This document shows positions 34,053 to 42,721 of a DNA stretch of 64,000 nt, piece by piece. The DNA lies in the NCBI GenBank assembly GCA_963704155.1, contig CAVPHF010000023.1:1-64000 (forward strand), read 5' to 3'. The first letter of the stretch is position 1. Each line of letters starts with the position of its first letter. Origin of the DNA: Thiohalocapsa sp963704155 (GTDB lineage: Bacteria > Pseudomonadota > Gammaproteobacteria > Chromatiales > Chromatiaceae). The notes under the pieces are model-generated. The model made no database searches. It worked only from the letters and a program-made list of their open reading frames with translations, and had not been told where the DNA came from. Position numbers and translations under genes: made by a program.

Positions 34053-34424
34053 ATGACCGGTCAAAAGCCCCAGGGCTGGCGCCGGGTCGTGAGGGCCTTC
34101 GGCTACTCGATGAAGGGCCTCAAGGCCTGCTTCGAGTTCGAGGAGGCGTTCCGCCAGGAAGTGTTCCTGCTGATCCCGCTGTTGCCCTTGGGGATCTGGC
34201 TTGGCGAGACACCGGTGGAACGCGCGATGCTCGTCGGCAGCCTATGGATTGTGCCGATCGTCGAGCTGCTGAACTCCGCCATCGAGGCGAACGTCGACCG
34301 CATCGGACTGGAACGCCACGAGCTGTCGCAGCGCGCAAAGGACATCGCCTCGGCTGCCGTGTTCACCAGTATCCTGTTCGCCTGGATCATCTGGGCGCTG
34401 ATCCTAGTCCCCAAATGGATCTGA
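34053..34424 (+). CDS. dgkA: Diacylglycerol kinase DgkA
   Basis: This 123-residue integral membrane kinase recycles diacylglycerol to phosphatidate. It has an amphipathic N-terminus, three hydrophobic segments and the conserved motif 'ELLNSAIEANVDRIG' with 'HELSQRAKDIASAAV'; Glu in 'FEEAFRQEVFLL' is also conserved. The frame overlaps the end of gcvPB, but the ATG at 34053 is preferred because it starts at the usual N-terminal length. Confidence 0.93.
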   Translation: MTGQKPQGWRRVVRAFGYSMKGLKACFEFEEAFRQEVFLLIPLLPLGIWLGETPVERAMLVGSLWIVPIVELLNSAIEANVDRIGLERHELSQRAKDIASAAVFTSILFAWIIWALILVPKWI

Positions 34425-34524
34425 TGGAACCGGAGCCTGGCCCTTCCCCAGACAGGCTTTTCCCATGACGATCAACCAGTGACCCAGAAATAGGTCGCCA
34501 GAGCCTCACGGAGCCCGAACCCGA

Positions 34525-35055
34525 ATGAGCAAGACCCCAGACGACGCTGCCTTCACGCCGCTCGATGTCGCCATCCTGACGGTGTCTGACAGCCGCACCG
34601 AGGCCGAGGATACCTCGGGCCATCTGCTGCGCGACAATGTTGCCGAGGCCGGCCATCGGGTCGTGGCCAAGGAGATCAGCGTCGACGATCTCTACCGGCT
34701 GCGCGCCATCTTCTCACGCTGGATCGCCGACCCTGGTGTCCGCGTCATCATCAGCACCGGCGGCACTGGGATCACCGGACGCGACAGCACACCGGAGGCA
34801 GTGACACCATTGTTCGACAAGGCCATCGACGGCTTCGGCGAGTTGTTCCGCCAGGTCTCGTTTAAAGACATTGGCGCCTCCACGGTGCAGTCACGGGCGG
34901 TCGCCGGACTCGCCAACGGTACCCTGATCTTCTGCCTCCCCGGCTCAACCGGCGCCTGCCGCACGGCCTGGGAGCATATCCTCGCCGACCAGCTCGACAG
35001 CCGCACCAAACCCTGCAACTTCGCACAGCTGATCGCCCGCTTCACTGAACGGTGA
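34525..35055 (+). CDS. moaB: Molybdenum cofactor protein MoaB
   Basis: This 176-residue MoCF-domain protein belongs to the MogA/MoaB fold that binds molybdopterin for adenylylation. The domain runs from 'LDVAILTVSDSRTEAEDTSG' to 'ISTGGTGITGRDSTPEAVTP' (the TGGTG loop), and 'LIFCLPGSTGACRTAW' closes the site. It leads a three-gene cofactor group with moeA (14-bp gap) and moaD. Confidence 0.93.
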   Translation: MSKTPDDAAFTPLDVAILTVSDSRTEAEDTSGHLLRDNVAEAGHRVVAKEISVDDLYRLRAIFSRWIADPGVRVIISTGGTGITGRDSTPEAVTPLFDKAIDGFGELFRQVSFKDIGASTVQSRAVAGLANGTLIFCLPGSTGACRTAWEHILADQLDSRTKPCNFAQLIARFTER

Positions 35056-35069
35056 TGATCTAAAGGACC

Positions 35070-36335
35070 ATGCCACAGGCCCCCAATGACTGCGATGCCG
35101 GCCGGTCGGCAAAACCGCTGAGTGTCGAGGACGCCCTGGTCGTGCTGCTGCAGCATGCGCCCAGGGTACGCGAGACCGAAACACTCGACACCGCGGACGC
35201 TCGCAACCGCGTGTTGTCCGAACCGCTGGCAAGCCGTGTTGATCTGCCCGGCTGGGACAGCAGTGCCATGGACGGCTACGCCCTGCGCCTAGCTGACGTC
35301 CAGCAGCACGATGGCCGCCTGCGGATCGCGCAGCGCATCCCGGCGGGCCGTTGCGGCGAGCCGCTGGCCGCCGGCACCGCGGCACGCATCTTCACCGGCG
35401 CGCCGGTGCCGGCGAACGCCGACACGGTGGTTGTGCAGGAGATCTGCGAGCGCGACGGCGAAACGCTGGTCATTCCGACAGACGCGCGCGCGGCCTTCAA
35501 GTACGGGGCCAATATCCGTCGTGGCGGTGAGGAGCTGCGCGTCGGCGATGTTGTCATCCCGGCTGGTACTCGACTCGGCCCGCAACACCTGGCACTGGCG
35601 GCCTCCGTCGGCGCCGAAGCCTTGCCCGTCTATCGGCGGTTGAGGGTGGCCATCTTCGCCAGCGGCGACGAGTTGGTCATGCCCGGCACGCCGTTGACGC
35701 CGGGCAAGATCTACAACTCTAACCGCTTTCTATACCGCGCTTTGCTGGACGCACTGGGCTGCGAGATCATTGATCTCGGCATCGTCGCGGACAGTCTGGA
35801 CGCGACCGTCCACGCCCTGCGCGACGGCGCGGAACAGGCCGATCTGGTGTTGGCCAGCGGCGGCGTCTCAGTCGGCGAGGAGGATCATGTGCGTCCTGCC
35901 GTGGAGCAGCTCGGCTCGCTGGATCTGTGGCGGGTTGCGATGCGCCCTGGCAAGCCGCTCGCGTTCGGCCGCATCGCCGACACGCCGTTCATCGGCAGCC
36001 CCGGCAACCCGGTGTCGCTGTTCATCACCTTTGCTCTTTTCGCACGCCCTTTCATCCAACGGATGCAAGGCGTTGGCGGCGACCTGATGCCGATCCGCGT
36101 CCGCGCGCGTGCCGGTTTCGACTGGCCGAAGCCGGATAAGCGCCGCGAATACCAGCGCGCGCGGCTGCAGCAGGTCAACGGCCGCGAGCCGGTCGTGGAC
36201 GTCTTCCCGAGCCGCTCGTCGGCCGCACTGACATCGCTGACCTGGGCCAACGGTCTGGTCGTGATCCCCGAGGGCCGAAGCATCCGCGCTGGCGAGACGG
36301 TCGACTTCATCCCAATGACCGAGCTGACCGCATGA
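35070..36335 (+). CDS. moeA: Molybdopterin molybdenumtransferase MoeA
   Basis: This 421-residue protein inserts molybdate into adenylylated molybdopterin. Domain order is MoeA N-terminal domains ('DLPGWDSSAMDGYALR' near residue 60), the central MoCF domain ('LASGGVSVGEEDHVRPAVEQ' and 'MRPGKPLAFGRI', 'FIGSPGNPVSLFITF') and a C-terminal barrel. All signature segments are intact. Its stop overlaps the moaD start by 4 bp. Confidence 0.95.
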   Translation: MPQAPNDCDAGRSAKPLSVEDALVVLLQHAPRVRETETLDTADARNRVLSEPLASRVDLPGWDSSAMDGYALRLADVQQHDGRLRIAQRIPAGRCGEPLAAGTAARIFTGAPVPANADTVVVQEICERDGETLVIPTDARAAFKYGANIRRGGEELRVGDVVIPAGTRLGPQHLALAASVGAEALPVYRRLRVAIFASGDELVMPGTPLTPGKIYNSNRFLYRALLDALGCEIIDLGIVADSLDATVHALRDGAEQADLVLASGGVSVGEEDHVRPAVEQLGSLDLWRVAMRPGKPLAFGRIADTPFIGSPGNPVSLFITFALFARPFIQRMQGVGGDLMPIRVRARAGFDWPKPDKRREYQRARLQQVNGREPVVDVFPSRSSAALTSLTWANGLVVIPEGRSIRAGETVDFIPMTELTA

Positions 36336-36583
36336 TCCGCATACTATATTTTGCAAGCCTGCGCGAGCAGGTCGGCACCTCCGCGGAGGAATTCGCCATC
36401 AACGATAGCCAAACCGTTGCCGATATCCTTGTTCGCCTTCGAGCGCGCGGCGGTCCCTGGTCCGAGGCACTCAGCGCGTCGCAAAAGGTATTGTGCGCTG
36501 TCAACCAGGCGATGGCCAGACCGGACAGCCCGATCAGCGACGGCGATGAGGTGGCCTTTTTCCCGCCGGTGACTGGCGGCTAA
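36332..36583 (+). CDS. moaD: Molybdopterin synthase small subunit MoaD
   Basis: This 83-residue ubiquitin-like sulfur carrier ends in the essential Gly-Gly ('FFPPVTGG'), which is thiocarboxylated to deliver sulfur to MoaE. The opening 'MIRILYFASLREQVG' is typical. The ATGA overlap with moeA indicates translational coupling. moaE is not in the window. Confidence 0.93.
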   Translation: MIRILYFASLREQVGTSAEEFAINDSQTVADILVRLRARGGPWSEALSASQKVLCAVNQAMARPDSPISDGDEVAFFPPVTGG

Positions 36584-36825
36584 GCACCAAAGGCCGTCGC
36601 CGATTGCACCGGCGCCTTCGTAGGGCCGTCGAGTCATAGGCGCTGCGGCAGTCCTGCTTTTAGCTCGACAACATGGGCGAAGGCAACGCGGCGGCGCTCA
36701 TTGCAGGACGCGAGAGCATTGCCGCGCCCGGTGGAGGGTACCCAGCCCAAACCCTGTCATCCCGAGCCAGGCAGACCCGCGGAGGGCCGCTCCGGCCGAA
36801 TCTAGCGTTGCGGTCATCTCAGGCG

Positions 36826-37386
36826 CTAGTGACCGCGACCGGGACAGATCTCTTTCAAACAGCACAGACTGCATTGCGGTTGGCGCGCACGGCAGATCTC
36901 TTTGCCGTGGCGGACGATTAGGGCGTGGTACTCATTGAACAAGCGCACGTCGTGGGCAAGCGCCTCTTCGAATCCAAGTCGTACCTCGTCGTAGTCCTCC
37001 GTACCACCCAGCCTGCCGAGCCGCGCGAACAGGCGGCGCGTATAGGCATCGACGACGAACACGGGGCGGTCGAAGGCGTAGAGCAGGATATCGTCCGCCG
37101 TCTCTGGGCCGATGCCGTGGATGTCGAGCAGCAGCCGGCGCAGGGAGGGCGTTTCCAGAGCGCTCAATGCAGACTCGCCGCCAGCGGCGACGAACGCGAT
37201 GCAGAAGGCGTGCAGCCGGCATGCCTTGACATTGAAGTAGCCGGATGGGCGAATCGCGTCGGCTAGTTCGGACTGCGGCAGCGCGAGCAGCGCATCGGCT
37301 TGCAATGGCACGCGCTCCCGCAGTCGGCGTAAGGCGTGCTCGACATTGCGCCAGGCAGTGTTCTGGGTCAGCACGGCACCGACCAT
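36826..37386 (-). CDS. Endonuclease III-like HhH-GPD DNA glycosylase, MagIII-like
   Basis: The product has the helix-hairpin-helix 'LDIHGIGPETADDILLYAF', the catalytic Asp in 'VFVVDAYTRRLFARLG' and a C-terminal [4Fe-4S] motif with C-x6-C-x2-C-x5-C spacing from 'ICRARQPQCSLCC'. The Lys used by bifunctional endonuclease III (RKTAN) is replaced by Glu (PETAD), as in MagIII-type alkyl-base glycosylases, so a monofunctional glycosylase is likely. The ATG at 37386 starts inside the conserved region: the frame upstream encodes 'IFERLLAAHGPQHWWPAE', which looks native, but it contains no ATG, GTG or TTG. A rare start codon or a lost start is therefore possible. The gene lies downstream of the GlgC-like gene on the same strand. 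Confidence 0.8.
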   Translation of the reverse strand: MVGAVLTQNTAWRNVEHALRRLRERVPLQADALLALPQSELADAIRPSGYFNVKACRLHAFCIAFVAAGGESALSALETPSLRRLLLDIHGIGPETADDILLYAFDRPVFVVDAYTRRLFARLGRLGGTEDYDEVRLGFEEALAHDVRLFNEYHALIVRHGKEICRARQPQCSLCCLKEICPGRGH

Positions 37387-37532
37387 GACTTCGAACGGCG
37401 TTTCGGCCGGCCACCAGTGCTGCGGGCCATGTGCCGCCAGCAGCCGTTCGAAAATCTCCGGTAAGGTCCCCGCGCGAGTGTCCGGCGTGCGGTCGCGACA
37501 ATCGCGGCTGTCGGGCTCGTCCAGCCGTTGCG

Positions 37533-38780
37533 TCAGAGCCGCTGTCCCTTGGAGATGACCACAATGCCCTCGGGCGAGACACCAAAGCGATCCTCGTCGG
37601 CTCTGCGGTCGAAGCCGATACGATCACCCGCTGGGATGACGACGTCCTTGTCGCAAATGCAGCGCCGGACCTGAGCGCCCTCGCCGACTTTGACGCCTTC
37701 GAACAAAATAGCCTCGTCGACGATGGCGCCGTCGTCCACCTGTACCTGCGGAAACAGCACGGAGTGGCTGACACCACCGCCGCGGATGACGGTACCGGCG
37801 GCCAGCATGGAATTGACGAAGATGCCCTCGTTTCCCGACACGGACCCGGGCACGGTGCGTGCTGGCGGATACTGGCCCTGGTAGGTCAGGATGTTCCAGT
37901 CCGGCTGATAGAGGTCGAGCGGCGGTTGGGACTCAAGCAGGGCCATGTTGGCGCGGAAATAGGCATCGGTGGAGCCGAGATCGCTCCAGTAGCGGTCAGG
38001 CGTTACGCGCCCGCGCTCACCGCCGAAGCGATAACCACAGACGCGGTTGGCGTCGAGCAGGGACGGCAGCAGGTGTGTCGCCAAATCGGCGCCCGCTCCC
38101 GCCAGGCCCGCCGGCGACGTCTCCGCGCCGGGCGCCGGCGCAGCGGCAGCCTCTGCCGCGGCCAGTCCATCGATCTCGGCCAGCAAGAACTCCCGATCGA
38201 TCAGATAGACGCCCATGGGGGCGTCAGTCTCGGTGGCCTCTCCCAGAACTGGGACAACCTCGCTGATCCGCTCGGCGTCGTCGCAACGCGCGCACAACTC
38301 CGCGGCGGCGGCGTCGCCACCGGCCTTACGTAGTGCGCAGGTGATGGCCGCCTTTTGGTCACGATGGAACCGGATGAGTTCCGCATAGTCCATGCGGTAC
38401 ACGACGCCGCCGTCGAGCAGGAGGATGTGCCTCGCCCGACTGCGGTCGATCAGATACCGATTCTGCCGCAGCGCATCCAGCACACCGCGATACCAGCCGG
38501 TGCCCTCGCGCATTTGCGGCGGCAGCGGGGTGATGAACTCGCCGAGTTCCGGATTGAACAGCGACCAGGCGTCGCGCAGATGCTTGTGCAGCGAGTGCGA
38601 CTTGTACTGTGTCAGCACAAGGATCTGACGCAGGCCAGAGTGCAGACAGTTGGCGAGCGTGAAATCGATGACGCGGTACTTGCCCGCAAAGGGCACCGCG
38701 GCCTTGGTGCGATGCCGAGTCAGCGCCTCAGGCGAGCCGCGATCGATGGCGAAGACGAAGGTCAGCGTGTCTCTTGGCAT
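37533..38780 (-). CDS. glgC: GlgC homologue with degenerate active-site motifs
   Basis: This 415-residue protein has the full glucose-1-phosphate adenylyltransferase layout: an N-terminal nucleotidyltransferase domain ('AAVPFAGKYRVIDFTLANCL') and a C-terminal left-handed beta-helix ('SGNEGIFVNSMLAAGTVIRG'). However, the Gly-rich loop (LAGGRGxRL in active enzymes) reads 'FAIDRGSPEAL', the catalytic AGDHIYKMDY reads 'DGGVVYRMDY' so the key Asp is Gly, and no EKP-type glucose-phosphate Lys is apparent. It is therefore more likely a non-catalytic or regulatory paralogue than a working ADP-glucose synthase. An insertion of about 15 Ala/Gly-rich residues is present near 38100-38150. Confidence 0.85.
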   Translation of the reverse strand: MPRDTLTFVFAIDRGSPEALTRHRTKAAVPFAGKYRVIDFTLANCLHSGLRQILVLTQYKSHSLHKHLRDAWSLFNPELGEFITPLPPQMREGTGWYRGVLDALRQNRYLIDRSRARHILLLDGGVVYRMDYAELIRFHRDQKAAITCALRKAGGDAAAAELCARCDDAERISEVVPVLGEATETDAPMGVYLIDREFLLAEIDGLAAAEAAAAPAPGAETSPAGLAGAGADLATHLLPSLLDANRVCGYRFGGERGRVTPDRYWSDLGSTDAYFRANMALLESQPPLDLYQPDWNILTYQGQYPPARTVPGSVSGNEGIFVNSMLAAGTVIRGGGVSHSVLFPQVQVDDGAIVDEAILFEGVKVGEGAQVRRCICDKDVVIPAGDRIGFDRRADEDRFGVSPEGIVVISKGQRL

Positions 38781-38964
38781 AGATGCTCCTGCACCAACGT
38801 TACCGCGCGGGATTCCAGCGGCGGTTTCGAGCGACCCTCCAGCGAAGGGTGCGTCGACACCAGCGCAGCCGCATGTCCCTGGTCATCGGCGGCCGCGGCG
38901 CGGTGCGCCACTTGCCGAGCCAGACCCGGACTGGGCGGCGGCCTGCCTCCCACAGTCTTTCTGA

Positions 38965-39117
38965 TCAAAGTACCTGCTGCGGCCGGCGCGGTGTTTGCAG
39001 CGCGGAGGCGAAACCGCCAAGCCCCGCGTCGCCGTTGAGGATGCTCGCGGCATTGTAGATCAAGGCGGCAGCGCCGAGCAGCAGCGCGAGGATCAGAACC
39101 ACTTTGTGTAGGCGCAA
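38965..39117 (-). CDS. Small single-span membrane protein
   Basis: From a TTG at 39117 (AAAGGA about 8 nt upstream) the frame encodes 50 residues: 'LRLHKVVLILALLLGAAALI' as a basic start and one transmembrane helix, then 'YNAASILNGDAGLGG' and a short tail. No family is recognised. The membrane-helix pattern and ribosome site are the only support. It lies between gpmI and the GlgC-like gene on the same strand. Confidence 0.4.
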   Translation of the reverse strand: MRLHKVVLILALLLGAAALIYNAASILNGDAGLGGFASALQTPRRPQQVL

Positions 39118-39189
39118 CGGAGGAGTCCTTTGGCAATCGACACCGACGATCAATAGCAAATGACGACAAGGCGATCACTGCAACGGCCG

Positions 39190-40824
39190 TCAGCCGGCCT
39201 CCGCGACGCCGATGCGCTCTAACGCCGCCAGAGGCTGCGGCTGCAGCGCCTCTAGGAGCATCGAGCGGCCGGTCATCTCAGGAGGAATCGGCAGACCCAT
39301 CAACTGCAGGATGGTCGGCGCGACGTCGGCCAGGTTCCCGGTCGGCGCCAACATCCAGCGCTGCTCGTCGACCACCAACAGCGGCACTGGGTTGGTGGTG
39401 TGCTGGGTGTGCGGCTCATCGGTCTCTGGATCGACCATCAGATCGCAATTGCCATGATCCGCCGTCAGCAGGACCGAGAAGCCGCCTGCGACGGCGGCAT
39501 CAAGGACACGCCCGGCATGGCGGTCGACTGCCTCTACCGCCTGCACCGCCGCATCCATATCGCCCGTGTGGCCGACCATGTCGCCATTGGCGAAGTTGAC
39601 CACGATGAAGCCGTAACGCTCTGCCTCGATGGCCTCTATGACCGCATCAGCCACCTCTGGCGCGCTCATCTCCGGCTTTAGATCGTAGGTGCGCACATTT
39701 GGCGACGGGATCAGTCGATGCTCCTCGCCGTCTGCCGCCTGCTGACTGCCACCGTCGAAGAAGTAGGTCACATGGGCATATTTCTCCGTCTCGGCACAGT
39801 GCAATTGGTGAATGCCGACGGCGCTCAGGCACTGATTCAGGACCACCTTCGGGGTCTCGGGCGTGAAGGCGTAGGCGAGCCCGAGCGCAGTGTCGTATTG
39901 CATCATGCAGGTGAGATCGGCCAGCGGCGCGCCGCCGCGATCGAAGCCGTCGAACTGCGGCACCGCGAGCGCGGCGGCTATCTGACGCGGCCGATCCTTG
40001 CGGAAGTTGAACAGCAGCATCGGGTCGCCGGCCTGCAGGCCGGCATAGCCACCGACCACGCTCGGGTGGATGAATTCATCGGTCTCGCCCGCCGCATAGG
40101 CGGCATTGATGGCCGCCCGCGCACTCGGGGCTGCCCTTCCCCTGCCGAGCGCGATCGCTCGCCACGCACGCTCGGTGCGGTCCCAACGGCGGTCGCGGTC
40201 CATTGCGTAGTAGCGTCCACTAACGGTTGCGACGGCGCCATCGGCGTCCGCCAGCGCCTGTTCCAGCTCGATCAGATCGTTCAGAGCCGACTTCGGCGGC
40301 GTGTCGCGCCCATCGGTGATCAGATGCAGCAGCGGGCGCACGGCGTGGCGCCGGCACAGCTCGATCAGTGCCATCAGGTGACGGATATGGCTATGCACGC
40401 CGCCGGCCGAGACTAGACCAAGGAGCTGCAACGGCCTCCCGCTTCGCTTCGCCCTGTTCACGGCGTCCAGTAGGGTCGGATTAGTGTAGAAGCTGCCGTC
40501 GGCGACGGCATCGTCGATCAGCACCAGATCCTGCCGCACGATACAGCCGCTGCCGAGCGTCATGTGCCCGACTTCCGAGTTACCCATCTGCCCGGCCGGC
40601 AGTCCCACGCCGGCCCCGGAGGCGTCGAGCAGCGTGAATGGGTAGCGGAAGAAATACTCATCGAGGCGAGGCGTGTGCGCCCGCGCGATGGCGTTGTTCA
40701 GCTTGCCCGGGTTGACGCCGAAGCCGTCGAGGATGACCAGGACGACGGGACTCCTCGGCGGGTGCGCTGGCCGATCGTCGGACGTATTCTCTTGGTCGGT
40801 CTGGCCCATTTGGATAGGCTCCAT
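39190..40824 (-). CDS. gpmI: 2,3-bisphosphoglycerate-independent phosphoglycerate mutase
   Basis: This enzyme of about 544 residues interconverts 3- and 2-phosphoglycerate with two Mn ions. The first metal site is in 'VVLVILDGFGVNPG', the phosphorylated Ser in 'GQMGNSEVGHMTLGSG', the substrate site 'ITDGRDTPP' and the second metal motifs are 'NGDMVGHTGDMDAA' and 'LLTADHGNCDLM'. All are intact. The ATG at 40824 is one option; the ATG at 40809 has a better spaced GGAG. The 226 bp between its start and pdxJ hold no convincing gene. Confidence 0.96.
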   Translation of the reverse strand: MEPIQMGQTDQENTSDDRPAHPPRSPVVLVILDGFGVNPGKLNNAIARAHTPRLDEYFFRYPFTLLDASGAGVGLPAGQMGNSEVGHMTLGSGCIVRQDLVLIDDAVADGSFYTNPTLLDAVNRAKRSGRPLQLLGLVSAGGVHSHIRHLMALIELCRRHAVRPLLHLITDGRDTPPKSALNDLIELEQALADADGAVATVSGRYYAMDRDRRWDRTERAWRAIALGRGRAAPSARAAINAAYAAGETDEFIHPSVVGGYAGLQAGDPMLLFNFRKDRPRQIAAALAVPQFDGFDRGGAPLADLTCMMQYDTALGLAYAFTPETPKVVLNQCLSAVGIHQLHCAETEKYAHVTYFFDGGSQQAADGEEHRLIPSPNVRTYDLKPEMSAPEVADAVIEAIEAERYGFIVVNFANGDMVGHTGDMDAAVQAVEAVDRHAGRVLDAAVAGGFSVLLTADHGNCDLMVDPETDEPHTQHTTNPVPLLVVDEQRWMLAPTGNLADVAPTILQLMGLPIPPEMTGRSMLLEALQPQPLAALERIGVAEAG

Positions 40825-41050
40825 GCAGCCTGTGATGTATGAGTCACTTGATGCAAGAAGCGCACCTTTCAAGGCCCAAGACGGAACGTACCCATCTCAC
40901 CTGCTCGACAGCCATGGTGGCGTTGCGATGGGGTGGCCGCGAGCAATCTGGCCCCTTGATCAAACAAGCGGCATGCCAGGACACGGAGCGGCATAATGGT
41001 GCATCGGTTGCTGGCGTGCATTGTTTTCGGGCAACCAGGCATGCGGCCGA

Positions 41051-41848
41051 CTAGCCCGGCCGCCCAACTCCCGCAGGGCCTGAGCGGCGAAGGGCGGCGC
41101 CTTGACGCATGGCGGTCTTCATCTCTCGCACGGCATCGGCGAGACCCGAAAAGACAGCCCGGGCGATGATGGAGTGGCCGATGTTGAGTTCGCTGATGCC
41201 CGGCAGAGCCGCGATCGATGAGACGTTGTGATAGTCCAGCCCATGCCCGGCATTGACCTGCAGACCAAGTCTCAAGCCATGTTCAACGGCTTGCGCGATG
41301 CGCGCACGTTCGGCCGCTCGCCGCGGCGGCGTGGCGGCGTCGGCATAATGGCCGGTATGGATCTCGACGACAGGAACGCCCAGCTCGGCGGCGGCATCCA
41401 ACTGTGACGGATCGGCGTCGATGAACAGTGAGACGCGCACGCCGGCCTCCGCCAGCATGGCGCAGAAGTCGCTAAGCTGATCGCGGTGCCCGGCGACGTC
41501 CAACCCGCCCTCGGTGGTCAACTCTTCACGGCTCTCCGGCACCAGGCAGCAATCCGCCGGCTCGACCTGGCAGGCGATACGGCCCATTTCCGTGGTCGCC
41601 GCCATCTCCAGGTTCATTCGCGTCTGCAAAATATCGCGCAATAGGCGCACATCGCGATCCTGGATGTGGCGGCGATCCTCGCGCAGATGCAGCGTGATCG
41701 CATCGGCACCCGCCTGCTCGGCGACCAGCGCCGCCTGTATCGGCTCGGGATAACGCGTGCCGCGCGCCTGGCGCAATGTGGCCACGTGGTCGATATTGAC
41801 GCCGAGCAGAATCGGCGAGTCATTGGTGTCTGGATGCAGTGCTGCCAT
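41051..41848 (-). CDS. pdxJ: Pyridoxine 5'-phosphate synthase PdxJ
   Basis: This 265-residue TIM-barrel enzyme makes pyridoxine 5'-phosphate from deoxyxylulose phosphate and aminoacetone phosphate. Signatures are 'LLGVNIDHVATLRQARGT', 'AGADAITLHLREDRRHIQDR', the Glu of 'PVVEIHTGHYAD' and 'NAGHGLDYHNV'. The ATG at 41848 has GGAG 8 nt upstream and is preferred to the TTG at 41884 that overlaps the recO stop. It is the last gene of the long rpoE-to-pdxJ gene block, the position it also has in other gammaproteobacteria. Confidence 0.95.
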   Translation of the reverse strand: MAALHPDTNDSPILLGVNIDHVATLRQARGTRYPEPIQAALVAEQAGADAITLHLREDRRHIQDRDVRLLRDILQTRMNLEMAATTEMGRIACQVEPADCCLVPESREELTTEGGLDVAGHRDQLSDFCAMLAEAGVRVSLFIDADPSQLDAAAELGVPVVEIHTGHYADAATPPRRAAERARIAQAVEHGLRLGLQVNAGHGLDYHNVSSIAALPGISELNIGHSIIARAVFSGLADAVREMKTAMRQGAALRRSGPAGVGRPG

Positions 41849-41880
41849 TCGTCTCGCTCCATTTGCGGCAGTGGTGATCT

Positions 41881-42606
41881 TCAATTCCGCCGCGGCCGCC
41901 GAGCGGAAAATAGTGCACGGCTGCGTAACGGGCGTTCCCCAAGGTATGGCGCCAGGAGACGGCGCATCAATGCACGCGCCTCGCGCGCATGGGTTCCGGT
42001 CAGCGCCGTACCCTTGGTCAGGGCCAAGAGCGTCCTGCCGCTGACGGCACCTTCGATGTCCGGTGACGGGGCCGGCAGCAGGCCCTGGTCGCTGCTATAG
42101 ACGTAGTGTAGATCCGGCCGTACGGGCAGGTCTCGCCCCGACTCCCAACCCAGCTCGGCAGCGTATCCGAGTTCCGCCAACAAGCGCAGCTCGAAACGCC
42201 GCAGGGGGCCATTCAGGTCCGCCCCCTCGGTCAACTCGTCCAGCACTGCCTGATAAAAAAGGAACAACCGCTCATGCGGATCCTGCCGCCCCAACAGGCG
42301 CATCAGCAACTCATTGACATAGAAACCGCAATAGAGGGAGTCCCCAACCAATGCCACGGGACGGCCGGCCGGCTCTACGCGCAGCAAGGTTTGCACCTCA
42401 CCGCGCCCGCTCCAAGCGAATAACAGCGGGGTGAACGGCTGCAGGAGCGCCGCGCTCGGTGAGCGCCCACGCTTGGCGCCCTTCGCCAGCAACGGCATTC
42501 GGCCGTGATCGGCAGTGAATGCCTCGATCAGCAGGCTGGTGTCGGAATAATTGCGCCGATGCAGTACGTAGCCCTGCTGCAGCCGGTCGCGTGCTGACAA
42601 AGACAT
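41881..42606 (-). CDS. recO: DNA repair protein RecO
   Basis: This 241-residue mediator protein helps load RecA on gapped DNA. The N-terminal OB domain starts 'GYVLHRRNYSDTSLLIEAFT' and continues 'GRMPLLAKGAKRGRS'; the C-terminal helical domain includes 'LLRVEPAGRPVAL' and 'FELRLLAELGY'. The Cys4 zinc site of some RecO proteins is absent, as in many gammaproteobacterial forms. It lies 115 bp downstream of era. Confidence 0.92.
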   Translation of the reverse strand: MSLSARDRLQQGYVLHRRNYSDTSLLIEAFTADHGRMPLLAKGAKRGRSPSAALLQPFTPLLFAWSGRGEVQTLLRVEPAGRPVALVGDSLYCGFYVNELLMRLLGRQDPHERLFLFYQAVLDELTEGADLNGPLRRFELRLLAELGYAAELGWESGRDLPVRPDLHYVYSSDQGLLPAPSPDIEGAVSGRTLLALTKGTALTGTHAREARALMRRLLAPYLGERPLRSRALFSARRPRRN

Positions 42607-42721
42607 TCAAGCCCGGCCCGATCGCGACCCGACCCAGCGTCGCCGGCTGGCGCTCAAGGCGACTGGCCAACGACTGGCAGCGCGATGCCAGCGCTGTATT
42701 GCGGGTCGCCCTGTTACGAGT

